DNA of 29,353 nt from Alkalihalobacillus pseudalcaliphilus (lineage in GTDB: Bacteria; Bacillota; Bacilli; Bacillales; Bacillaceae_D). The notes below the pieces were generated by a model. The model was not told the DNA's origin, made no database searches, and worked only from the letters and a program-made list of their open reading frames with translations. Made by a program: the position numbers and the translations under genes. Location: NCBI RefSeq assembly GCF_028610675.1, contig NZ_JAQQWS010000023.1, positions 1 through 29,353 on the forward strand, read 5' to 3'. Shown here one piece after another: positions 7,823 through 14,588 of the stretch; positions within the stretch are counted from its first letter, which is position 1; each line of letters begins with the position of its first letter.

Positions 7823-8302
7823 ATGTCAATCGAAGTAGGCAGCAAATTACAGGGTAAGGTTACAGGAATCACTCATTTTGGAGCGTTTGTCGAGCTGCCG
7901 GGTGGTTCAACAGGCCTTGTTCATATCAGTGAAGTGGCTGATAATTATGTTAAGGATATTAACGAGTTTCTTAAGGTTGGTGACGAAGTACAAGTTAAGG
8001 TTGTAAACGTCGAAAAGGATGGCAAGATTGGTTTATCAATTCGTAAGGCGGTTGACAGACCAGAGGGTTCAGAACGCCCAGAGCGACCTGAACGACCAAG
8101 TCGTCCGCAACGACCAGCTCGTCCAAGTCGTCCTTATCAATCTCAGCAACGATCTCAAGGTCAAGGAGCACGTAATCATCGTCCGGGACCATCTTTTGAA
8201 GATAAGGTGAGTCGATTCTTAAAGGATAGCGAAGAACGCTTAACGACATTAAAGCGTCAAACGGACTCAAAGCGTGGTGGCCGAGGAGCTCGTAGGGGCT
8301 AA
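7823..8302 (+). CDS. yabR: S1-domain RNA-binding protein YabR
   Basis: The 159-residue protein has an N-terminal S1 (OB-fold) domain at ~3-73 (GSKLQGKVTGITHFGAFVEL, GLVHISEV, VGDEVQVKVVNVEKDGKIGLSIRKA). A low-complexity linker of repeated (E/S/Q/A)RP triplets follows at ~77-104, then a conserved tail with FLKDSEERLTTLKRQ and a GGRGARRG end. The family is related to general stress protein 13 and probably binds ribosomes or RNA. The ATG at 7823 gives the family N-terminus, MSIEVGSKLQG. AAGGAGG lies 12 nt upstream, a rather long spacing. The promoter is its own, so yabR can be expressed apart from divIC. Confidence 0.94.
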   Translation: MSIEVGSKLQGKVTGITHFGAFVELPGGSTGLVHISEVADNYVKDINEFLKVGDEVQVKVVNVEKDGKIGLSIRKAVDRPEGSERPERPERPSRPQRPARPSRPYQSQQRSQGQGARNHRPGPSFEDKVSRFLKDSEERLTTLKRQTDSKRGGRGARRG

Positions 8303-8334
8303 TTTGTTGCCAGATCCTATTTTTTTTATAAATG

Positions 8335-8367
8335 AGAGAGGGGTCAATGTGTTGACTTCTCTTTTTT
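8335..8367 (+). terminator. Terminator of yabR
   Basis: AGAGAGGGGTCAA (8335-8347) pairs, with G-U wobbles, with TTGACTTCTCT (8352-8362). The loop is TGTG and the T run is 8362-8367. Confidence 0.9.
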
Positions 8368-8400
8368 ATATGAAAAGTTTATAATTAATTAAAAATAGGA

Positions 8401-8429
8401 TTGACTCAGTGTAACTAATGGTGTATATT
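8401..8429 (+). promoter_or_regulatory. Sigma-A promoter of tRNA-Met
   Basis: TTGACT (8401-8406), 17-nt spacer, TATATT (8424-8429). Confidence 0.88.
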
Positions 8430-8459
8430 AATATTTGTCGCTAACGACATGATGCATAT

Positions 8460-8536
8460 GGCGGTGTAGCTCAGCTGGCTAGAGCGTACGGTTCATACCC
8501 GTGAGGTCGGGGGTTCGATCCCCTCCGCCGCTACCA
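8460..8536 (+). tRNA. tRNA-Met (CAT), elongator type
   Basis: A 77-nt cloverleaf with encoded CCA at the 3' end. The acceptor arm is GGCGGTG with CGCCGCT plus an A discriminator. The D arm is TAGCTCAGCTGGCTAGAGC, the anticodon loop is TTCATAC (anticodon 8494-8496), and the T loop is TTCGATC. The anticodon stem lacks the three consecutive G-C pairs of initiator tRNA, so it is the elongator. The sequence and place before spoIIE match the B. subtilis tRNA-Met at this locus, where as I recall a tRNA-Glu also follows; none is present here. Confidence 0.96.
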
Positions 8537-8551
8537 TATTCTAAACATTAC

Positions 8552-8579
8552 CTTCATCGAGGATAGATGAAGTTTTTTT
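8552..8579 (+). terminator. Terminator of tRNA-Met
   Basis: CTTCATC (8552-8558) and GATGAAG (8566-8572), followed by seven T. Confidence 0.92.
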
Positions 8580-8600
8580 GTGTTTTTTATGATAACCACG

Positions 8601-8752
8601 TACGCGGCGATGAAGCGAGAAAACGAGTGATTGATGCGGTGCAAATGGAGATACGCGGCGATGAAGCGAGAAAACCAAGGAGTCAATGCGGTGCAAATCA
8701 AATCTGAAGCAATAAAAATAGAAACCGAGCACTCAATACCGAGTAAATGCTC
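8601..8752. repeat. 51-bp tandem repeat, two clear copies and a decayed third
   Basis: Copies start at 8601 and 8652. The first 23 bases of each agree (TACGCGGCGATGAAGCGAGA onward), as does the ATGCGGTGCAAAT block near the end. From 8703 a degenerate third copy can be followed (TGAAGC, then AGAAACCGAG, then GAGTAAATG). The open frame running through it is a repeat by-product. The remaining sequence to 8910 shows nothing I can name. Confidence 0.85.
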
Positions 8753-8914
8753 CGAGCAAATTGCAAAATGCTGGGTCAAGCCTATCAAAAATAAATATTC
8801 CAACTTTCTCTCCTCAGTTTTCATCAGTAAACGTACAAATTCCCTAATATATTTTCTGATTTTTTTGTTTATTGTGCGTGCTGCTGTGTTTTCAAGTGAA
8901 AAAGAGCCGAATGA

Positions 8915-8981
8915 CGTCGAACATTTTTTTGTTTCGACGTTGTTTTTTTGACAAAATCTAAAAGTTTTATCTGTTTATAAT
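8915..8981 (+). promoter_or_regulatory. Spo0A-controlled spoIIE promoter with long spacer
   Basis: A perfect TTGACA (8948-8953) and a perfect TATAAT (8976-8981) are 22 nt apart, too far for ordinary sigma-A activity. In B. subtilis spoIIE, a similar over-long spacer is overcome by Spo0A~P. Three sites resemble the 0A box TGTCGAA: CGTCGAA at 8915-8921, its inverse TTCGACG at 8933-8939, and TTTGACAAA at 8947-8955. The last is an exact reverse complement of TTTGTCAAA and overlaps the -35. Confidence 0.85.
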
Positions 8982-9015
8982 GTAACCACATTTCAAAAAA
9001 GGATGGTGGTTGTTA

Positions 9016-11520
9016 ATGATGAAAAGAATGACTAAGGAATTGTTTAATTTTAATAGAGGTGCGCTTGTTTATGAAAAAGCGACGAATGGTTTTGAGGTCA
9101 TGGCGATGAGAACGGAAGCCTTTATAAATAAATTATTGTATCAGTGGGGATTATTAGTTGTGATTGTTGGTTTTTTATTAGGACGAGCTATGATATTAAC
9201 AGAGCTGACTCCGTTTGTGCTCCCTTTTTTAGCAGCGGTTTTTATGATCAAACGAGAACGAACGGGGGTGGCAGCAATCTCGTTACTAGCAGGGGCCCTC
9301 CTCAGTTATCATGGTGAAGTCGTTTTTGTTTTGTGTGCTATACTATCGTATTTCCTAATACAAAAGATAGTCATGAAGTTTTTCGATGACCCTATCAAGG
9401 TTTTACCGTATACCGTATTTGTAACAAGTATAGCGACAAGGCTTGCACTTGTCTTTATTATAGATGGTACTATTACGAATTATGCACTTATGATGGCGAC
9501 TGTAGAAGCTGGACTAAGCTTTATATTGACGATGATTTTTATGCAAAGCGTTCCATTAGTTACTTCTAAAAAGCTTCAACACCCACTACGTAATGAAGAG
9601 ATTATTTGTTTAATCATATTACTAGCCTCCGTGATGACCGGAACGGTAGGGTGGGTATTTTATGATATGACGATTGAACATGTTCTCGCACGTTATTTAG
9701 TGTTAGTCTTTGCTTTTATAGGAGGGGCTGCGATCGGTTCAACTGTTGGTGTTGTAACAGGGCTAATTTTGAGTTTAGCTAGTGTGGCAAGCTTGTATCA
9801 AATGAGTCTCCTTGCTTTTGCTGGTCTACTTGGGGGTCTATTAAAAGAAGGTAAAAAGGTAGGTGTGGCGATAGGTTTATTAGTAGGAACTTTATTAATT
9901 GGAATGTATGGTGATGGGGCGGCTAATTTGTCAGCAACCCTCTTAGAGTCTTTAGTGGCTATATTAATCTTTATGATGACGCCAAAAGAAATGATCTCTA
10001 AGCTCGCCAGGTATATTCCAGGTACAACTGAATACACCAAAGAACAACAACAGTATTTGAAGAAAATTAGAGATGTTACGGCAGGGCGTGTGGAACAATT
10101 TTCAACGCTATTCCAGACGCTGTCACAAAGTTTCCAAACAGGGGGGCAGGTTGTTGATACATTTGATGAGGAGGAACGCCAGCTAGACCAATTTTTAAGT
10201 CAAGTCACAGAAAAAACGTGCCAAACTTGCTTTAAAAAAGAAAGGTGCTGGGTTCAAAATTTCTCAAAAACATATGATTCCATGCAAAAGTTAATGGATG
10301 AAACAGAGAGAAACGGGACTATTAAAGATAAGATGTTACAGTCAGAGTGGAAGAAATATTGTATCCGTCCTGATCGAGTGATTGATACGATCAAACAAGA
10401 GCATAGTTTGTTTATCGTCAATCAAAAATTAAGGAAGCAGGTGATGGAAAGTCAGAAACTAGTAGCTGATCAACTGTTAGGTGTATCGAGGGTAATGGGT
10501 GACTTTGCTAAGGAGATACAAAAAGAAAAACAATCGTATCCTCGCCAGGAGGAGGGTATTTTAGATGCATTAAGAAGTGTAGGTCTTGAGGTCGGACATG
10601 TAGATGTCATTAGTTTAGACAAGGGTAATGTTCAAATTGATATGAGTATAGCCTTTGATGATGGACATGGTCAATATGAAAAAGTAATTGCACCGATGCT
10701 GTCAGATTTATTAAATGAAACCGTTATGGTGAATGAGGAGGAGCGTTCGGTCTATGCGAATGGATATAGCCATGTTAGTTTTGTCTCAGCGAAGAAATTC
10801 GTCGTAGAAACGGGGGTTGCACATGTTGCTAAAGGAGGAGCATGGATATCAGGTGATAGTTATTCGACGATTGATCTTGGTGCTGGGAAGCATGCTATAG
10901 CGATAAGTGATGGGATGGGTAATGGAGAGAAGGCACATTTTGAAAGCAATGAAACACTGCAGCTACTACAGAAAATCTTGCAATCAGGCATTGAGGAAAC
11001 CGTGGCAATTAAATCTGTCAATTCGGTTCTATCAATACGTAATAATGATGAGATGTTCTCTACGCTTGATTTAGCAATGATTGATTTACATGATGCTCAT
11101 GCGAAATTTTTGAAAATCGGGTCGATACCAAGCTTCATTAAGCGAGGGCAGCAAGTCATTAAAGTGGAGGCTAGTAATCTACCGATGGGTATTATACAGG
11201 AATTTGATGTGGAGGTTGTCTCAGAGCAACTTAAGCCAGGTGATACCCTAATTATGATGAGTGATGGGATTTTGGAAGCTCCTAGACATGTCGAAAATAA
11301 AGATGCTTGGATTAAGCGTCTGATTCAAGAATTGACGACGTCGGATCCACAGGAAGTAGCAGATGTCATTTTAGAAAAAGTCATTCGCTCTGGAAAAGGT
11401 GCGATAGAGGACGATATGACGATTGTTGTTTCTCAAGTTAGGAGTAATACGCCAAAGTGGGCATCGATTCCTATCTATAAACAAAAGCCTACAAGAGCAT
11501 TAAAAAGAAAAGCACAATAA
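9016..11520 (+). CDS. spoIIE: Stage II sporulation protein E, PP2C phosphatase
   Basis: SpoIIE dephosphorylates SpoIIAA to release sigma-F in the forespore, and it binds FtsZ to help polar septation. The 834-residue protein has an N-terminal membrane part with about ten helices (~30-330), a central FtsZ-binding/oligomerisation region with a Cys pattern (CQTCFKKERC), and a C-terminal PP2C-type phosphatase domain (~590-830). The metal-site motif AISDGMGNG places Asp632 at the usual position, and a second MMSDGI lies further on. I prefer ATG 9016, 6 nt after GGTGG; TTG 9010 touches the ribosome site and ATG 9019 is possible. Expression depends on the long-spaced Spo0A promoter upstream. Confidence 0.97.
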   Translation: MMKRMTKELFNFNRGALVYEKATNGFEVMAMRTEAFINKLLYQWGLLVVIVGFLLGRAMILTELTPFVLPFLAAVFMIKRERTGVAAISLLAGALLSYHGEVVFVLCAILSYFLIQKIVMKFFDDPIKVLPYTVFVTSIATRLALVFIIDGTITNYALMMATVEAGLSFILTMIFMQSVPLVTSKKLQHPLRNEEIICLIILLASVMTGTVGWVFYDMTIEHVLARYLVLVFAFIGGAAIGSTVGVVTGLILSLASVASLYQMSLLAFAGLLGGLLKEGKKVGVAIGLLVGTLLIGMYGDGAANLSATLLESLVAILIFMMTPKEMISKLARYIPGTTEYTKEQQQYLKKIRDVTAGRVEQFSTLFQTLSQSFQTGGQVVDTFDEEERQLDQFLSQVTEKTCQTCFKKERCWVQNFSKTYDSMQKLMDETERNGTIKDKMLQSEWKKYCIRPDRVIDTIKQEHSLFIVNQKLRKQVMESQKLVADQLLGVSRVMGDFAKEIQKEKQSYPRQEEGILDALRSVGLEVGHVDVISLDKGNVQIDMSIAFDDGHGQYEKVIAPMLSDLLNETVMVNEEERSVYANGYSHVSFVSAKKFVVETGVAHVAKGGAWISGDSYSTIDLGAGKHAIAISDGMGNGEKAHFESNETLQLLQKILQSGIEETVAIKSVNSVLSIRNNDEMFSTLDLAMIDLHDAHAKFLKIGSIPSFIKRGQQVIKVEASNLPMGIIQEFDVEVVSEQLKPGDTLIMMSDGILEAPRHVENKDAWIKRLIQELTTSDPQEVADVILEKVIRSGKGAIEDDMTIVVSQVRSNTPKWASIPIYKQKPTRALKRKAQ

Positions 11521-11648
11521 AGCAGCTAACTAGAGATTGTGGTCGTTTGTTTCATTGCTTTAAAAACTTGTAAAATCAACATGAGAAGGTATATTTCCCT
11601 TTCTAGTGGTTAAGGATGTTAACAATGATGGACTAGGAGGGGAAAAGA

Positions 11649-12392
11649 ATGTCTGAAGGAACATTAAGGCAAATTTTATTGATCACGGATGGTCACTCTA
11701 ATGAAGGAGAAGATCCCGTTGCGGTAGCGGCACTCGCTCATGAGCAGAGTATTATCGTTAATGTCATTGGTATTGTTGATGAAAACCATTTACATGAGCA
11801 AGGCATGCAAGAGATTGAGAATATTTCTAGTGCGGGTGGTGGTGTTAGTCAGATTGTTTATGCGAAGCAATTGGCTAAAACGGTTCAAATGGTCACGCGA
11901 AAAGCAATGACTCAAACGATCCATGGTGTTATTAACAAAGAGCTAAGTCAAATATTAGGAAAGTCACAGGAGCTTGAGGATTTACCACCTGATAAACGTG
12001 GTGAAGTGATGGAGGTTGTTGATGACTATAGTGAAAAAGTGAAACTTGAGGTTCTAATTCTAGTAGATACGAGTGCCAGTATGAGAGATAAGCTTCCGAT
12101 GGTGCAAGAAGCATTAACGGATTTATCGGTAAGTCTAACTTCGCGTATCGGTGAGAATCAATTTGCTCTTTATTCATTTCCTGGGAAAAGAAAAGCGGTG
12201 GAGCGGTTAATGGATTGGACACCAAGACTAGGTGCTTTAACTGGTATTTTTCATAAGCTGTCATCTGGTGGGGTCACACCAACAGGACCTGCTTTAAAAG
12301 AAGTAATGAATTATTTTAAGAGAGGTCGCACGAGAAGGAGTTTGATGGAAAGTGATAGGGAACAACAGCTTTTTGAAGGATCAGGAAACTAA
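11649..12392 (+). CDS. yabS: YabS, protein with permuted von Willebrand A halves
   Basis: The 247-residue protein begins with what looks like the back half of a vWA domain: ILLITDG at residues 9-15 (third metal-site loop) and the following VNVIGIVD strand. After a ~50-residue link it has the front half: VLILVDTSASM (DxSxS metal motif, residues 140-144), ALYSFPG, and GGVTPTGPAL (threonine loop ~210-212). The normal order is therefore reversed. The function is unknown; in B. subtilis the gene is linked to sporulation. AGGAGGGG precedes the ATG. Its last 41 nt overlap the start of yabT. I found no convincing sporulation-sigma promoter in the 128-nt gap before it. Confidence 0.88.
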   Translation: MSEGTLRQILLITDGHSNEGEDPVAVAALAHEQSIIVNVIGIVDENHLHEQGMQEIENISSAGGGVSQIVYAKQLAKTVQMVTRKAMTQTIHGVINKELSQILGKSQELEDLPPDKRGEVMEVVDDYSEKVKLEVLILVDTSASMRDKLPMVQEALTDLSVSLTSRIGENQFALYSFPGKRKAVERLMDWTPRLGALTGIFHKLSSGGVTPTGPALKEVMNYFKRGRTRRSLMESDREQQLFEGSGN

Positions 12393-13338
12393 CTTACCAT
12401 CAGGCTTTCGTATTGAAGGAAAATGGCATGGACATACGTATATCATTAGGAAAAAATTAGGCGCTGGTGCGACAGGTACGGTTTATTTGGCGGAAAACAA
12501 TCTGTCGCAAATTGTTGCCGTAAAAATCGCAACGGATAGTATGAATATTACCTCGGAGGTTAATGTCTTAAAGCGCTTTTCAAAAATAAAAGACAAAAAA
12601 TTAGGTCCGACTTTGATGGATGTTGATGATTTTGTAACGGCTAAGGGCAATCTACCATTTTATGTGATGGAATATGTGAAAGGTCAGCCTATCATTGATT
12701 ATATGAAAGGGAAGGGTGCTGAATGGCTTGGGTTGCTAGTTATTCAGCTTTTAGGTGATCTTGAGCATTTACATCGAGAGGGATGGGCATTTGGAGATCT
12801 TAAACCAGATAATTTATTAGTCGTGGATGCACCTGTCAGAGCTAGGTGGATTGATGTAGGAGGTATCACATTACTCGGTCGTGCGATCAAAGAGTTTACG
12901 GAATTTTATGATCGTGGCTATTGGGGCCTCGGTACGAGAAAAGCCGAACCAAGCTATGATTTGTTTGCTGTTGCAATGGTTATGATCCATTGTGAGTATG
13001 GAGACCGTTTTGAGAAGACGAAGGAACCACCATTATCCTTATTTGAAAAGAAAATCAATCAAAGAGATCATTTGAAGATATTCAAGCCTGTTTTGTTAAA
13101 GGCATTAACGGGTAAATATGGGCGTGCCATTGATATGAAAGAGGATTTGGTGAAGATCGTAGCAAGACCAAATAAGGACAAGCGAACGAAAATGAAGAAA
13201 GTAAAAGTATCCGCTGGAGCAAAATCAAGCAATCAACAGCGAAAAAAGCGAAAACCTTCTTTTCTTGTGGAAATATTTCTTGTGATTACTTTAATTATCT
13301 TTGGATATATCCTATACTTATTTGGACAAATGATGTGA
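12352..13338 (+). CDS. yabT: YabT (PrkD), sporulation Hanks-type Ser/Thr kinase with C-terminal membrane anchor
   Basis: The 328-residue kinase has a glycine loop GAGATGTVY (37-45), a catalytic VAVK lysine (K58), a catalytic loop GDLKPDN (148-154), an IDVGG in place of DFG (Asp168) and RKAEPSYDLFAVAMVM in the activation/F-helix part. A basic linker (KKRKPS) and one TM helix (~305-324) follow. The first residues of the usual HRD are FGD, so it is a non-RD kinase. B. subtilis YabT is a forespore, DNA-activated kinase acting on RecA and other targets. GTG 12352 lies 11 nt after AAGGAG and inside yabS, so translation is probably coupled. Confidence 0.92.
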   Translation: MIGNNSFLKDQETNLPSGFRIEGKWHGHTYIIRKKLGAGATGTVYLAENNLSQIVAVKIATDSMNITSEVNVLKRFSKIKDKKLGPTLMDVDDFVTAKGNLPFYVMEYVKGQPIIDYMKGKGAEWLGLLVIQLLGDLEHLHREGWAFGDLKPDNLLVVDAPVRARWIDVGGITLLGRAIKEFTEFYDRGYWGLGTRKAEPSYDLFAVAMVMIHCEYGDRFEKTKEPPLSLFEKKINQRDHLKIFKPVLLKALTGKYGRAIDMKEDLVKIVARPNKDKRTKMKKVKVSAGAKSSNQQRKKRKPSFLVEIFLVITLIIFGYILYLFGQMM

Positions 13339-13364
13339 ACAATACGATTGGAGGGATTTTATCC

Positions 13365-14117
13365 ATGAAAGCTGATCGTATGATGGATATATGCTTATTA
13401 GCTGGCGAAATCATGCTAACGTATGGAGCAGAGACTTACAGAGTGGAAGAAACATTAGAACGAATGGCAAAGGCTTGTCATTTTAAAAATGTTCATTGCT
13501 TTGTTATGACAACAGGTATCTTTTTGTCTTTTGAAGAAAAAGGAAAAGGCGATGTCATGCAGATGGTTCGTGTCGATGATAGGCTACAGGATTTGAATAA
13601 GATTGCTTTAGTGAACCAAGTATCCCGTGAGCTTGTATCTGGTCAAATAAATGGTGACAAAGCTTGGAAAAAGCTAAAGGATATTGCTAAGAGGAAAGTT
13701 TATTATCCACCTTATTTGATTCATATTGCTTCGGGAGTAGCGGGAGGTACTTTTTCCTATTTATTTGGCGGTAATGCTTACGATGCTATACCAGCGTTTT
13801 TTGCGGGTTTTTCAGCCAGCTGGATTTTGTTATTTTTTCAAGAGTACTTCCAAGTTCGATTTTTTGCTGAATTTATGGCTGCTTTTTTAGGGGGAGCTGT
13901 CGCTATTGTATTAGTCATTATAGGGATCGGAGAAAATGTCGATCAGGTAATTATTGGTACGTTGATGCCTTTAGTTCCCGGTATTCCTTTAACAAATGCG
14001 GTTAGGGATTTAATGTCGGGTGATTTAATTGCTGGTTTATCACGAGGGGCGGAGACTTTTATAACGGCATTGTCGATTGCCACAGGAATTGCTCTGGCCA
14101 TTGCCTTATTGTTATAG
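13365..14117 (+). CDS. Threonine/serine exporter family, large subunit (YjjP/ThrE N-domain type)
   Basis: The 250-residue protein carries the family mark LTYGAETYRVEETLERMA (28-45), a soluble N-terminal domain, then five or so TM helices, with a conserved VPGIPLTNAVRDLMSGD. It corresponds to the YjjP-type half (DUF1212) of ThrE exporters; the E. coli YjjP-YjjB pair has been linked to succinate export, so the substrate here is open. ATG 13365 follows GGAGGG by 9 nt. It starts 26 nt after yabT and is followed 21 nt later by its partner. B. subtilis lacks this pair between yabT and tilS, so it is an insertion. Confidence 0.88.
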   Translation: MKADRMMDICLLAGEIMLTYGAETYRVEETLERMAKACHFKNVHCFVMTTGIFLSFEEKGKGDVMQMVRVDDRLQDLNKIALVNQVSRELVSGQINGDKAWKKLKDIAKRKVYYPPYLIHIASGVAGGTFSYLFGGNAYDAIPAFFAGFSASWILLFFQEYFQVRFFAEFMAAFLGGAVAIVLVIIGIGENVDQVIIGTLMPLVPGIPLTNAVRDLMSGDLIAGLSRGAETFITALSIATGIALAIALLL

Positions 14118-14138
14118 ACCATACGAGAGGTGATCGAT

Positions 14139-14588
14139 ATGCTTATTGAATTCATTGTTTGTTATTTTGCTGTTGTTGCTTTTGGAATTATTTTTAATGG
14201 GCCGATTCGTATGATCTGGATTGGTGGTGTGATTGGAGCTATTTCGTGGTTAATATATTCGACATTACCTACCTTTGATATTTCTTTTGTATTTGCAACA
14301 GCGGTAGCGTCATTAACGGCGGCAACCTGCTCCCATCTACTAGCGAAATGGCTACGTGTACCGGTTACGATGTTTAGTATACAAGGGATTATCCCTCTTG
14401 TCCCAGGAAGCAAAGCGTATTATACGATGTTGGCGTTTTTGGACGGTGAATACATAGAGGGCATTCAAATAGGCATTGATACGATGCTACAAGCTGGAGC
14501 GATTGCAGCAGGTCTCGTTTTTGCCTTAGCGATTTTTTCATTCGGTAAAGGAGGAATAGGTCAACGCTATGAGGCAAAGCGTCCATAA
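14139..14588 (+). CDS. Threonine/serine exporter family, small subunit (YjjB type)
   Basis: The 149-residue, four-to-five-helix membrane protein has the family signature FSIQGIIPLVPGSKAYYTML near residues 85-105 (DUF3815, ThrE C-domain). It should form a complex with the upstream YjjP-type subunit. ATG 14139 follows AGAGGTGA by about 6 nt. Its last 20 nt overlap the start of tilS, so the exporter pair and tilS are probably cotranscribed and coupled. Confidence 0.88.
   Translation: MLIEFIVCYFAVVAFGIIFNGPIRMIWIGGVIGAISWLIYSTLPTFDISFVFATAVASLTAATCSHLLAKWLRVPVTMFSIQGIIPLVPGSKAYYTMLAFLDGEYIEGIQIGIDTMLQAGAIAAGLVFALAIFSFGKGGIGQRYEAKRP

Noticed and set aside
8914..8949. Rho-independent terminator at ACGTCGAA/TTCGACGT plus T run
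   Set aside because: The arms are better explained as paired Spo0A boxes, since they sit at the promoter; a terminator role is not excluded but no gene ends here.
8631..8951. 106-codon open frame between tRNA-Met and spoIIE
   Set aside because: It starts inside the 51-bp tandem repeat, lacks a ribosome site, has no family features and runs through the Spo0A boxes of the spoIIE promoter.
11589..11617. Sigma-F or sigma-E promoter before yabS
   Set aside because: GTATA is present at 11589, but the following -10 candidates fail at key positions or have wrong spacing.
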